Made by a program: the position numbers and the translations under genes. The notes beneath the pieces were generated by a model that did not search any database, was not told the DNA's origin, and was given only the letters and a program-made list of their open reading frames with translations. Below, in pieces: positions 15,237 through 23,668 of a stretch of DNA of 27,983 nucleotides (its first letter is position 1; each line of letters begins with the position of its first letter). Origin of the DNA: Clostridiaceae bacterium (lineage in GTDB: Bacteria; Bacillota; Clostridia; Oscillospirales; Acutalibacteraceae); NCBI GenBank assembly GCA_016292455.1, contig JAEDIL010000011.1, positions 1-27,983 of the forward strand, written 5' to 3'.

Positions 15237-15800
15237 GTGGAGGACAATGCAATTATAGAGCTATACTGGAACCGTGACGACCGCGCCGTTTCGCAGACAG
15301 CGGAGAAATACGGAGCCTACTGTATGAAAATATCTCAGAACATTCTGAATAATTTTTCCGACAGCGAGGAAAATGTCAACGATACCTACTTGAAAGCGTG
15401 GAACAGTATTCCTCCGACCAGACCGAAAATTCTTTCAGCCTATCTCGGTCGGATTGCACGCAACCTTGCTCTCAATAGGTATAAAGCAAGGCACGCGGAA
15501 AAACGCGCAGGCGACGAATTTTCCGTCTCACTCGATGAGCTTTCGCAATGTACGCCGTCAGGAGTCAGCGTTGAAGACGAGGTTCAGATTAAAAAGCTCG
15601 GACAAACGATAAACCGCTTCCTATCGGAGCAGAAAGAAGATGTGCGGGCTGTTTTCGTCTGCCGCTATTTCAACTGTGACAGCATTGAGGAAATATCCTC
15701 AAAATCCGGTTTCAGCCAAAGCAAAATCAAGTCCATCCTGATGAGGACAAGAATGAAGCTGCGGCTGTACCTTGAAAAGGAGGGCTACTATGAAGAATGA
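15237..15800 (+). CDS. ECF-type RNA polymerase sigma factor
   Basis: A 187-residue sigma-70 family protein with region 2 (SEENVNDTYLKAWNSIPP then AYLGRIARNLALNRYK) and region 4 with its helix-turn-helix (SIEEISSKSGFSQSKIKSIL). It should direct core polymerase to a small regulon. GTG at 15237 is preferred because AAGGAG lies 7 bases upstream (15224-15229); an in-frame ATG at 15219 would begin before that site. The stop overlaps the next gene by 11 bases, the usual coupling of sigma and anti-sigma genes. Downstream envelope-modifying genes suggest control of surface changes. Confidence 0.9.
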   Translation: MEDNAIIELYWNRDDRAVSQTAEKYGAYCMKISQNILNNFSDSEENVNDTYLKAWNSIPPTRPKILSAYLGRIARNLALNRYKARHAEKRAGDEFSVSLDELSQCTPSGVSVEDEVQIKKLGQTINRFLSEQKEDVRAVFVCRYFNCDSIEEISSKSGFSQSKIKSILMRTRMKLRLYLEKEGYYEE

Positions 15801-16320
15801 AGCCATGGCAAGGGCCCTGACAGAGCTCGATGACGAGCTGATTGAACAGGCAAACACCCGTTTTGAAAGAAAAAGAAAGTCCGGTCCGGCAAGAATATTG
15901 GCTGCGGCTGCCGGTTTTGTGATTATATTTGCAGCGCTGTTTGTTTTCCTCTCCGGCGGAAAAGTTGAAATCAGCGTCAACGGAGCGGTTTTGTCAGGCG
16001 TTCCTGTTGAAGCCTTTTCTCCGCAGACATCCTCTGCCGTTCCGGCAAGGTCTGCATTTCAGAATCTGAGTATTCCGCTTGACATAAAGGCAAAAGGAAA
16101 AGTCACCGTCACCGCTTTTGACGGAATACTGCGTTCAGAGCCGGACTCAGAAGGCGGAAAAACCGTTTCCGCTTCGGGAGATTTTTCGGTGCTCTGGATT
16201 CTTGAAAGCGCCGAAGCCGGAAAGGAATACAGGCTGAGCGTTGACGAAAAAACCGATTTAATTCTTTCGTTTGACGAAGGTTTAAATAAATGGACAATAA
16301 TAAAAAATACTCGGAGGTAA
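15790..16320 (+). CDS. Putative anti-sigma factor, single membrane helix
   Basis: A 176-residue protein with a short charged cytoplasmic N-terminus (ALTELDDELIEQANTRFERKRK), one membrane helix at about residues 35-56, and an extracytoplasmic beta-rich domain of about 115 residues. It is not recognised as a named family and lacks the HxxxCxxC zinc motif of ZAS anti-sigma factors. Its place, ATG inside the end of the sigma gene with AAGGAGG upstream, and its topology make it the likely cognate anti-sigma factor or sensor. The outer domain may sense envelope stress. Role is inference; the topology is visible. Confidence 0.65.
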   Translation: MKNEAMARALTELDDELIEQANTRFERKRKSGPARILAAAAGFVIIFAALFVFLSGGKVEISVNGAVLSGVPVEAFSPQTSSAVPARSAFQNLSIPLDIKAKGKVTVTAFDGILRSEPDSEGGKTVSASGDFSVLWILESAEAGKEYRLSVDEKTDLILSFDEGLNKWTIIKNTRR

Positions 16321-16326
16321 AATGTC

Positions 16327-16893
16327 ATGAAAAAAATCTTTGCAATTCTTCTCGCATCAGTTCTTATGTTCTCTCTCGTTGCCTGCGCCGGCAGCAATGA
16401 AACACCGTCCGCAGCAGAATCAAAGGATCCGCTTGATGTTCTGAAAACTGTCTGGGCAAGCTACGGTGAAGATGAAAAATTCCCCGTTGCAGGCGGAGAT
16501 ATGTCGGAAGAAAACAACAAAATGGATGAACCCGGTGTTTTCAGCCTTGAAAACAAGGAAGAGCTTGATTCAACTCTCGGTCTTACCGCCGAGGCAGCAG
16601 AAAAGGTTGACAGTGCCGCTTCCCTTGTTCACATGATGAACGCAAATACCTTCACCTGCGGTGCATTCCGCGTCAAGAATGCAGACGATGTCAAAACTCT
16701 CGCCTCCCTGCTCAAAGAAAACATTCTCAAAAGGCAGTGGATGTGCGGTTTCCCCGACGGACTTGTTGTTGCAAGCGTTGACGACGTTGTCATTGCCGTT
16801 TTCGGAAAGAGCGGAAACCTTGACACCTTCAAGCAGAAGCTCACCGCTGCTTATTCATCAGCGGAAATTATCAGCGAAGATCCGATCGAATAA
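16327..16893 (+). CDS. DUF4358-like lipoprotein
   Basis: A 188-residue exported lipoprotein: signal peptide with lipobox SLVAC (Cys20), then an acidic linker and a C-terminal alpha/beta region (MMNANTFTCGAFRVKN, KRQWMCGFPDGLVVAS, DVVIAVFGKSGN). The KNADDV-plus-cysteine layout resembles DUF4358 proteins, which in clostridia often lie beside MBOAT and DHHW acylation genes, as here; this assignment is tentative. Start ATG 16327 has GGAGG about nine bases ahead and is 6 bases after the anti-sigma stop. A 20-base gap leads to the acyltransferase. Biochemical function unknown; an accessory surface factor is likely. Confidence 0.65.
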   Translation: MKKIFAILLASVLMFSLVACAGSNETPSAAESKDPLDVLKTVWASYGEDEKFPVAGGDMSEENNKMDEPGVFSLENKEELDSTLGLTAEAAEKVDSAASLVHMMNANTFTCGAFRVKNADDVKTLASLLKENILKRQWMCGFPDGLVVASVDDVVIAVFGKSGNLDTFKQKLTAAYSSAEIISEDPIE

Positions 16894-16913
16894 TTTTTCG
16901 GGAGACTGATCAA

Positions 16914-18314
16914 ATGGTTTTTTCAAGTATACCGTTCCTGTTTGCTTTTCTCCCCGTTGTGATTGCAGCATATTTTATCGCACCGAAAAAGCTGAAAAAC
17001 CCTGTCCTCCTCCTTTCGAGCCTGTTCTTTTACGGCTGGGGCGAGCCCGGATACCTTCTTCTGGTGCTTTTTTCAATCACACAGGGATATATATTCGGAA
17101 TTCTGATTGAGAAAACCCGTGGAACAAGGCGGTCAAAAATCTTTTTGGCCGCCTCAGTTTTCATCAGCCTTCTTCTGTTGGGTTATTGCAAATATGCCGA
17201 CTTCATGATCGGCAATTTCAACGCAATTACCGGGATTTCCGTACCGCTCCTTAAAGTGGCTTTGCCGATAGGAATCAGCTTTTATACCTTTCAGATTATC
17301 AGCTATGCGGTCGATGTTTACCGCGCAGACACCCCGGCGCAAAAGAATTACATCAATCTCGCTCTTTATATTTCAATGTTTCCTCAACTGATTGCAGGCC
17401 CGATAGTTCGCTATTCAGACATCGCCGAACAGCTTGAAAACCGCACACATACGCCGGAAAAAACCGCCAGCGGCATCAGGAGATTTACTGTCGGACTTGC
17501 AAAAAAGGTGCTCATTGCAAATGTACTTGCCAAGCTTGTTTCCGCTTTCAAAGAATCGCAGGAAAAATCCGTTTTGTTTTTCTGGCTTTACGCCGCCGCC
17601 TGCACACTGCAGATTTATTTTGACTTTTCCGGTTACAGCGATATGGCAATAGGTCTCGGCAGAATTTTCGGCTTCACCTTTTCGGAAAACTTCGATTACC
17701 CCTACACCTCTTCAAGCATCACCGAATTCTGGAGAAGGTGGCACATTTCCCTCGGCTCGTGGTTCAGGGACTATCTGTATATTCCCCTCGGCGGAAACCG
17801 CGTCAGAAAGCCGAGATGGTTTTTCAACATTTTTGTTGTCTGGTTTGCAACGGGAATCTGGCACGGAGCGGCCTGGAACTTTGTTCTTTGGGGACTGATG
17901 TACGCCGTACTGCTTGTGATTGAAAAGCTCTGGCTTCTGAAACCACTGGGCAAGCTGAAAGTTCTGAACCATATCTACACTTTGTTTTTTGTAATCATCG
18001 GCTTTGTGATTTTTGACGCCGAAACAATAGGTTCGGCTTTTGAAACATTCAAAGCTATGTTCGGCTTTGGCTCAATACCGGCAATTACGTCAGAAACCGT
18101 GTATTACCTCAAAAGCTTCGCCGGCGTTCTGATTCTCGCCGTTATCGGCTCTGCCCCGATTGCAAAAAAGCTTTGCCTTTCGGCGGCAAAAACAAACAGA
18201 GGAAAAGCCGTTCTTTCCGTTGCACAGCCTGTTTCAATTGTTCTGCTGCTTACGGTCTGCACCGCTTTCCTTGTTGACGGTTCATTCAATCCGTTCTTAT
18301 ATTTCAGATTTTAG
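16914..18314 (+). CDS. MBOAT family O-acyltransferase (AlgI/DltB/PatA-like)
   Basis: A 466-residue polytopic membrane acyltransferase with about 10-12 helices. It shows the N-terminal FSSIPFLFAFLPVV segment, YFDFSGYSDMAIGLGR, the FWRRWHISLGSWFRDYLYIP block (H277) and the catalytic-site TGIWHGAAWNF (H317), the hallmark of the family. Such proteins pass an acyl group, usually acetyl, across the membrane to an extracytoplasmic partner. The DHHW/AlgJ-like gene 10 bases downstream is that expected partner. Substrate is probably a cell-wall or secreted polysaccharide. Alginate itself is unlikely in a clostridium. Confidence 0.93.
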   Translation: MVFSSIPFLFAFLPVVIAAYFIAPKKLKNPVLLLSSLFFYGWGEPGYLLLVLFSITQGYIFGILIEKTRGTRRSKIFLAASVFISLLLLGYCKYADFMIGNFNAITGISVPLLKVALPIGISFYTFQIISYAVDVYRADTPAQKNYINLALYISMFPQLIAGPIVRYSDIAEQLENRTHTPEKTASGIRRFTVGLAKKVLIANVLAKLVSAFKESQEKSVLFFWLYAAACTLQIYFDFSGYSDMAIGLGRIFGFTFSENFDYPYTSSSITEFWRRWHISLGSWFRDYLYIPLGGNRVRKPRWFFNIFVVWFATGIWHGAAWNFVLWGLMYAVLLVIEKLWLLKPLGKLKVLNHIYTLFFVIIGFVIFDAETIGSAFETFKAMFGFGSIPAITSETVYYLKSFAGVLILAVIGSAPIAKKLCLSAAKTNRGKAVLSVAQPVSIVLLLTVCTAFLVDGSFNPFLYFRF

Positions 18315-18324
18315 GAGGAACGCC

Positions 18325-19419
18325 GTGAAAAACAAAATAAGTATTTCTGTCATAACGGCTGCCGCCCTGTTCATTTTCGGATTTGCCGCTCTCGGTATTC
18401 TGACGCCCGACAAAAAAATTTCTGAAGCCGAGCGAAGACCGCTCGCCGCATTTCCTCAGTTCACTGTCGAAAAGCTGCTTGACGGAAGCTTTACAGAGGA
18501 ATTTGAAAAATACAGCCTTGACCATTTTCCCTTTCGCGACGGCTTCCGCCGCATAAAAGCGCTTTTTTCCTATTATATTTTCGGTCAAAAGGACAACAAC
18601 GGTCTTTACTACGTTAACGGGCACCTTTCAAAGCTGGAATATCCTGAAAACCTCGGCTCAGTCAAAAAAGCAACCGACCGTTTCAATCAGATTATCAGGG
18701 ACTGCGCAGACAAAAGCGCAAACGTCTTCTTCTCAATCATTCCGGACAAAAACTTTTTTCTCGCCGAAAAAAACGGCTATCCTTCAATAGACAGTGACAG
18801 CTTCATTTCATTTGCTAAAAATGAGATGAGCGCTGCCGGGTACATTGACATTATAAGTCTCCTTGAAATTTCAGACTACTACCGCACAGACTCGCATTGG
18901 AGACAGGAAAAAATTCTTGACGTTGCAAAGCTGATTGCCGAAAGAACCGGAACAAAGCTTGACACAGACTTTACCGAAAGGCAGCTTTCAGATTCCTTTT
19001 ACGGCGTATACAGCGGTCAGTCGGCTCTTCCGGTAAAGCCGGACGAAATTATTGTTCTTGAAAACAGTGCCACCAAAAACTGCATTGTTTTTGACAGCGA
19101 AACCGAAAGCAATATTCCGGTTTATGACGGGCAAAAGGCTTTCGGGCAGGACCCGTATGAGTGCTTTCTGGCAGGACCGAAGTCCCTTTTGAAAATAAAG
19201 AACCCTGACGGTCCGAAAGAAAAAAAGCTCATTGTTTTCCGCGACTCCTTTGCAAGCAGCCTTGCTCCACTGCTCATTTCCGGATATGAGGAAATTACGC
19301 TGATTGACATTCGCTATATTTCCCCGAAAATTCTCGGCCGCTTTGTTGACTTCACCGGGCAGGATATTCTCTTCCTTTACAGCATGGGAGTGCTGAACAA
19401 TTCAGTAACAATCAAATAA
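18325..19419 (+). CDS. AlgJ/DHHW-family SGNH-type acetylation protein
   Basis: A 364-residue protein with one N-terminal membrane anchor (about residues 5-27) and an extracytoplasmic domain. The DHHW-type motif reads YRTDSHWRQE (D189, H191) and a nucleophile-type serine is in FRDSFASSL (S308), consistent with an SGNH-like acetyltransferase or esterase fold such as AlgJ/AlgX. GTG 18325 is chosen as start because AGGAGG lies just upstream (about 18313-18318) and the anchor follows at once; in-frame codons to 18160 lie inside the MBOAT gene. It receives acyl groups from the MBOAT protein and moves them to a polymer, by analogy. Confidence 0.88.
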   Translation: MKNKISISVITAAALFIFGFAALGILTPDKKISEAERRPLAAFPQFTVEKLLDGSFTEEFEKYSLDHFPFRDGFRRIKALFSYYIFGQKDNNGLYYVNGHLSKLEYPENLGSVKKATDRFNQIIRDCADKSANVFFSIIPDKNFFLAEKNGYPSIDSDSFISFAKNEMSAAGYIDIISLLEISDYYRTDSHWRQEKILDVAKLIAERTGTKLDTDFTERQLSDSFYGVYSGQSALPVKPDEIIVLENSATKNCIVFDSETESNIPVYDGQKAFGQDPYECFLAGPKSLLKIKNPDGPKEKKLIVFRDSFASSLAPLLISGYEEITLIDIRYISPKILGRFVDFTGQDILFLYSMGVLNNSVTIK

Positions 19420-19481
19420 CTGCCCAAAACATGTATGTGTTCCGCCCCATTCGGCGCACAGCAAAAACGGAACAGAAACAA

Positions 19482-19536
19482 AAAGACTATACTTCACACC
19501 GGACGCCGAATCGGTATTATGTGAAGTATGGTCTTT
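19482..19536. terminator. Bidirectional terminator hairpin
   Basis: AAAGACTATACTTCACA (19482-19498) pairs with TGTGAAGTATGGTCTTT (19520-19536), one G-T pair, with an inner CCG/CGG step. It is flanked by T-rich sequence on both strands and lies between the convergent DHHW and flavodoxin genes. The remaining gap 19420-19618 holds nothing else that can be supported. Confidence 0.7.
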
Positions 19537-19618
19537 GTTTAATATTATGTATTTTTTGCCCTTTCAGAGCATCAGCCAAGGGCTTTGCCGGTACTTTTGA
19601 TTTTGCTGCACTGTTCGT

Positions 19619-20104
19619 TTATCCGCCGATAAACTCAACCAATTCAGAAAGGTTTTCCTCTTTAACGCCGTTGAAGCCGTTTTCAAAAAGCTCCAGAGCG
19701 CGCTTGTCGTCAGGGTCGCCGCTTTCCCTGACCTTTCCTTTCATCATGCGCAGCATCATGTTCATCATCATTTTATACATGCCTTTGAGCTTGCTGATGT
19801 TGAACTCACCGGGAAGATAAAAGAACGGTTCAGAAACAAAATTCTTTGCGCTGACCTCGGCTTTTGTTTTTTCACTGACCATCATTCCGACGGCAACAAC
19901 CGCTTTCAGCTCTCCGAATCTCTCGCGGGCTTTTGAAATTCCCTGAATGTCGCCGCCCATGACCCAACCGAAATAAATCACCTCGGCGTTTTCAGGAATT
20001 TTGCCTGCCGAAAAATCATAGGCAGCAATACCCGTCTTTGCCGAAAGCATTTCGGCGTACTCTTTCGTTGAACCTGCGTTTGAAGTATAAACTATTGCTT
20101 TCAT
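19619..20104 (-). CDS. Flavodoxin-domain protein
   Basis: A 161-residue protein with a flavodoxin-like fold. The FMN phosphate loop is YTSNAGSTKEYA at residues 6-17, and the second flavin-contact region is YFGWVMGGDIQG. A methionine-rich helix (MYKMMMNMMLRMM, about residues 109-121) is distinctive and resembles protoporphyrinogen-oxidase/flavodoxin_5 relatives. It likely carries electrons or acts as a small flavin reductase in the cytosol. Its ATG overlaps the stop of the upstream membrane gene (ATGA), with GGAGG ahead, so the two are coupled and may act together. Confidence 0.82.
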   Translation of the reverse strand: MKAIVYTSNAGSTKEYAEMLSAKTGIAAYDFSAGKIPENAEVIYFGWVMGGDIQGISKARERFGELKAVVAVGMMVSEKTKAEVSAKNFVSEPFFYLPGEFNISKLKGMYKMMMNMMLRMMKGKVRESGDPDDKRALELFENGFNGVKEENLSELVEFIGG

Positions 20105-20634
20105 TGCTCCTCCTTTTGCTTTTCCGTTGCCACAAGGGAAACGAAAATCAACACAAAGCCGAGTACCACCCAGCCGTCATAGCTTGTTTCCGTAATATTG
20201 AAAAAATCCTTTGAAACCACCTTTTGCGCCACGGCTGTAAGTGTTTCGGAAAGCCCTGCAATCAGGAACGAAATAACCGCAAGCGAGGTAATTGCTTTTT
20301 TTGAACCGGGGAAGCTTAAAGAGCCGTCAGCTTCTCCTTTTTTGAGGAAAGAGGCCGCCCTCAGAGAAAAAATGAAAAAGAGAAACACCTGAACGAGTCT
20401 AGGAAGAATCGACATCACAAGATCGGTTGAGGTTATCGGATTCTCTCCCTCCTTAACAATGTCAAGGAAAAATCCGAGAAGTCCGCCCGCTTCAACGGAC
20501 AGATTCTCCTTAATAAAAATCATCGGCATAAAGGTCATAAGTGACAGCAGAAGGAACGCACCCGAAGCCGCTGCCGAAATTTTCGCAATGATTCTGAACG
20601 CCTTGAAAACGCCGTTTTTCCGTTGCTGTTGCAA
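20101..20634 (-). CDS. Small membrane protein of unknown function
   Basis: A 177-residue protein with about four hydrophobic helices (ISAAASGAFLLLSLMTFMP, LVQVFLFFIFSLRAASF, AITSLAVISFLIAGLSE, WVVLGFVLIFVSLVA). It is not recognised as a named family. The start is set at TTG 20634 because AAGGAGG lies eight bases upstream; the open frame continues to 20730 but that part overlaps the promoter and lacks a ribosome site. It ends in a charged KQKEEQ tail. The coupled flavodoxin gene suggests a redox or membrane-bound partner role, which is inference only. Confidence 0.7.
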   Translation of the reverse strand: MQQQRKNGVFKAFRIIAKISAAASGAFLLLSLMTFMPMIFIKENLSVEAGGLLGFFLDIVKEGENPITSTDLVMSILPRLVQVFLFFIFSLRAASFLKKGEADGSLSFPGSKKAITSLAVISFLIAGLSETLTAVAQKVVSKDFFNITETSYDGWVVLGFVLIFVSLVATEKQKEEQ

Positions 20635-20707
20635 AATAATACCCTCCTTATGCCCTCGGGCAAAGCAAAAACGCATGTTCGCATCATAAGCTTTGCTTCC
20701 GGCAGAA

Positions 20708-20736
20708 ATAATACGCCGATATTGTAACACTCACAA
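20708..20736 (-). promoter_or_regulatory. Promoter of the membrane protein-flavodoxin pair
   Basis: Minus strand TTGTGA (20731-20736), 17 bases, TATTAT (20708-20713). It ends about 75 bases before the TTG start at 20634, which supports the shorter gene model. Confidence 0.5.
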
Positions 20737-20797
20737 AAGAAAAAAGCAATAGCGGTCACGGTGTATATTTCCCGCGGATTTCGGGCGCTCTCACCCG

Positions 20798-20826
20798 TTG
20801 TAAAATTCACAAAACAGTGATATACT
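20798..20826 (+). promoter_or_regulatory. Promoter of the glycosyltransferase operon
   Basis: TTGTAA (20798-20803), 17 bases, TATACT (20821-20826), about 60 bases before the first glycosyltransferase ATG. Confidence 0.6.
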
Positions 20827-20885
20827 GTTTTATGTGTGCAATACTTTGATAAAGCATCAACAATTATTCTATGAGGTGAAGAGCA

Positions 20886-21587
20886 ATGATTTCTGTTGCG
20901 CTTGCCGCCTACAAAGGCGAAAAATATATTGAGGAACAGCTCCTTTCCGTTCTCGGTCAGCTTTCCGCCGCTGACGAAGTTGTTGTCTCCGACGACAGAC
21001 CCGGCGGCGCAACGGAAAAAATTGTCCGCAGAATTATGGCTGATGACCCGCGCGTTGTCTATGTTGAGGGAAAAGGCCGCGGCGTGGTTCAGAATTTTGT
21101 TAACGCTATCCGCTATTGCCGCGGAGACAAAATTTTCCTTTGCGACCAGGACGATGTCTGGCTGCCGAACAAGGTTTCCTGCGTGATGCAGGCGTTTGAC
21201 GATGGTGCAACGCTCGTTCTGCACAACGCTTATGTAACAGACAAAAATCTGAACATTACCGATTACTCTTTTTTTGAAAAGCGCGGCAGCAAAAAAGGCT
21301 TCTGGCGCAATATTATCAAAAACTCATACATGGGCTGCTGCATGGCGTTTGACAGAAAGCTGCTCAAAAAAATCATGCCGATTCCGCAATATGTACCCAT
21401 GCATGACCAATGGATAGGTCTGATGGGCGAAAAATACGGAAAAGTCAGGTTCATTGACACGCCTCTTATATACTACCGCGTTCACGGCGACAATGTTACG
21501 GGAGGAAAAACCTCGTTTGAGCAAAAGCTCCTCTGGCGGCGGTACCTTTTGAAACGTCTTTTCGGACGCATAGTTTTCAACAAATAG
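20886..21587 (+). CDS. Family 2 glycosyltransferase (rhamnosyltransferase-like)
   Basis: A 233-residue GT-A fold enzyme. It starts MISVALAAYKGEKYIEEQL, has the nucleotide-sugar site DEVVVSDD and the metal-binding DxD in FLCDQDDVW, and the acceptor-side MHDQWIGLMG and YYRVHGDNV segments typical of GT2 enzymes of capsule and O-antigen loci. It should add a sugar to a lipid-linked glycan on the cytosolic membrane face. GAGGTG precedes the ATG. It leads a tight run of three GT2 genes and a glycerophosphotransferase, so it acts in one polymer pathway. The sugar donor cannot be read from sequence. Confidence 0.92.
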   Translation: MISVALAAYKGEKYIEEQLLSVLGQLSAADEVVVSDDRPGGATEKIVRRIMADDPRVVYVEGKGRGVVQNFVNAIRYCRGDKIFLCDQDDVWLPNKVSCVMQAFDDGATLVLHNAYVTDKNLNITDYSFFEKRGSKKGFWRNIIKNSYMGCCMAFDRKLLKKIMPIPQYVPMHDQWIGLMGEKYGKVRFIDTPLIYYRVHGDNVTGGKTSFEQKLLWRRYLLKRLFGRIVFNK

Positions 21588-21597
21588 GAGAGATAAT

Positions 21598-22377
21598 ATG
21601 AAAGATTACACTGTTTCTGCCTGCATAGTGACATTCAACAGCAAAAAAATAATCGAACGGACAATTCAGAGTATCCTCGATTTCACAAAAGACATTCATC
21701 TTGAATTTTTTGTTGTTGACAACGCTTCAACCGACGGCACAGCCGAATTTATCCGCTCACGCTTTCCTCAGGTCAAAGTTATTGAAAACAAGGAAAACCT
21801 GGGCTTCGGAGCGGCGCACAACAAGGTGATTCCTCTTCTCACATCAAAATATCACATTGTTGTAAACCCGGATATTATTCTCAAAAGCAACGCTGTTTCA
21901 ACCCTTTGCGAATGGGCAGATGAACACGAAGAAGCCGGACTTCTTTCGCCGCAGATTGTTTTTGACGACGGAAGAATTCAGCAGCTCGGAAAGCGCAATC
22001 CGACTTTCCGCTACCTCGCTTCCCACCGTTTTCACAGCGGCGATGAGCCGTCGGAAACCATGAAAGAATATTGCATGCTTGACGCACCGTCCGACCGCGT
22101 GACGGAGATTTCAAACGCAACGGGCTGCTTCATGTTTTTCAGAACGGAAGCTTTCAGAGCTCTCGGCGGCTTTGATGAAAGATTTTTTATGTATCTTGAA
22201 GACTGCGACATTGCAAGAAGAGTCAGCGAAAGCGGAAAATACAAGGCGTACTTTTTCCCCATGGCAGAAGTCACCCACCTTTGGGAAAGAGAAAGCAAAC
22301 GCAGCAAAAAGCTGCTCATTGTTCACATTCAGTCAATCATCAGGTACTTTTTAAAGTGGGGTATCCGTATATGGTAA
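21598..22377 (+). CDS. Family 2 glycosyltransferase (WbbL/RfbF-like)
   Basis: A 259-residue GT2 enzyme: ACIVTFNSKKIIERTIQSIL at the N-terminus, VVDNASTDGT, the ENLGFGAAHN segment and the metal site in VNPDI, with the later GGFDERFFMYLEDCDIARR block carrying the ED catalytic base region. This pattern is that of rhamnosyl- and related transferases. It ends with hydrophobic/basic helices (IQSIIRYFLKWGIRIW) that may bind the membrane. AGGAGA precedes the ATG, 10 bases after the previous gene, and its stop overlaps the next start by 7 bases. Confidence 0.92.
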   Translation: MKDYTVSACIVTFNSKKIIERTIQSILDFTKDIHLEFFVVDNASTDGTAEFIRSRFPQVKVIENKENLGFGAAHNKVIPLLTSKYHIVVNPDIILKSNAVSTLCEWADEHEEAGLLSPQIVFDDGRIQQLGKRNPTFRYLASHRFHSGDEPSETMKEYCMLDAPSDRVTEISNATGCFMFFRTEAFRALGGFDERFFMYLEDCDIARRVSESGKYKAYFFPMAEVTHLWERESKRSKKLLIVHIQSIIRYFLKWGIRIW

Positions 22378-23666
22378 AGCTTTCAGTTGTAATTCCGGCA
22401 TATAACAGCGAAAGCTATCTTCCAGACGCGCTTGAAAGCCTGATTTCTCAATCACTCAAAGAAATTGAAATAATCATAGTCAATGACGGCTCAACCGACG
22501 GCACACAGCAGGTCATCGACAGCTATTGCAAAAAGTATGATTTCATACACGGCGTTTTTCAGGAAAACGGCGGAGTTTCTTCTGCAAGGAACAACGGACT
22601 TTTAAAAGCGAGCGGAGAATATATTGTTTTCCTTGACGCTGACGACTGGTACACCCCCTCTTCGCTCGAAGCGTTTTTCAAAACGGCAAAGGAAAAGAAC
22701 GCGGATATTGTCATGGGCAGACTGCAAAACTATACAGACAAAAAGCCCGGTGCTTTCCATAGCTTTGCCGATGAGCTTTCAAAGGAAGCTGAAATTGAAA
22801 ACTTTGACAAACGGCTTTTGTGGTCTGTTCTGGTTTCCAACAAATGCTACCGCCGCAGCTTTCTGCTTAAAAACGGCGTGACCTTTCCGCCGTACACCTT
22901 TTCTGAGGAGGCGGTCTTCTTCCTCAAAGCCGTATATTCAGGTGCAAAACTTGCAGGAACGAATGAAAGCTGTCTTTGCTATCGCCGCCACACCCGGAGC
23001 GAAGGTGAATCCGTCAGTCAGCGCGCCTGCCGAAAGAGTCTGAGCTCGCTTCAAAAATGCATGGGTGAGGTATACATTCTTGCCGAAGAAGCACTCGGTA
23101 ATGCAGACGAGGAAAAGAAAAGAGATTATCTTGAAGAAATTGTTTTCAAACAGCTCCACGTTCTCGTTTCTCAGTTTTACCGCAAATTGTGGACACTGGA
23201 CAGCGCAAGCATTTCAGACCTGTCAGCTCAGTTTGACTCGCTCAGAGCAAGGCTGACGGAAAAGCGCTTTTCCGAGCTTTGTGCCCGGAACCCTGACCTT
23301 GACCTTGAACATATCAGAAAAAGCAAAGAGGACGTCTGCAAAAATCCGCTGTTTTCGTTTTATATAAAAAAAGAGCAGGTTCCGCTTCTCTCCTCTTTGT
23401 ATGCTCAGTCCTGCCCTCTTTTTGAGGTCTTTACCGAAGAGGACGAAAAAGTCAGGCTTTTGCCCGAATACTCAGAACAGCCTAATCTTTACATTGTGAA
23501 AAGCAAAGCCGAGGCAAAAAGAAAGGCAAAAAAAGCACTCATCACCCTTTCTTTTAACTCACCGCTTGACGAAAACGCGCTCAAAACACTCGTCCGCCTT
23601 TCGCTCCCCGCTTCGTCCCTTACCCTGCGGGCGCTCAACGCACTGCTTCTGAAAAGGAGGGGATAA
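22371..23666 (+). CDS. Family 2 glycosyltransferase with long C-terminal extension
   Basis: A 431-residue protein. Residues 1 to about 220 are a GT2 catalytic domain (LSVVIPAYNSESYLPDAL, VNDGSTDGT, the DxD in LDADDWYTP, and TFSEEAVFFLKAVY). The remaining roughly 200 residues are helical and charged, with no recognised domain. ATG 22371 overlaps the upstream stop (ATGGTAA) and begins exactly at the domain start; in-frame codons back to 22281 lie inside the previous gene. It is followed after 2 bases by the glycerophosphotransferase. The extension may hold the acceptor or a partner protein, as in some teichoic-acid enzymes. Confidence 0.9.
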   Translation: MVKLSVVIPAYNSESYLPDALESLISQSLKEIEIIIVNDGSTDGTQQVIDSYCKKYDFIHGVFQENGGVSSARNNGLLKASGEYIVFLDADDWYTPSSLEAFFKTAKEKNADIVMGRLQNYTDKKPGAFHSFADELSKEAEIENFDKRLLWSVLVSNKCYRRSFLLKNGVTFPPYTFSEEAVFFLKAVYSGAKLAGTNESCLCYRRHTRSEGESVSQRACRKSLSSLQKCMGEVYILAEEALGNADEEKKRDYLEEIVFKQLHVLVSQFYRKLWTLDSASISDLSAQFDSLRARLTEKRFSELCARNPDLDLEHIRKSKEDVCKNPLFSFYIKKEQVPLLSSLYAQSCPLFEVFTEEDEKVRLLPEYSEQPNLYIVKSKAEAKRKAKKALITLSFNSPLDENALKTLVRLSLPASSLTLRALNALLLKRRG

Positions 23667-23668
23667 AA

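Noticed and set aside
14555..15277. 240-codon open frame on the plus strand opposite the symporter gene
   Set aside because: It is antisense to PutP, has no domain-like sequence and runs through two clear promoters and the sigma start.
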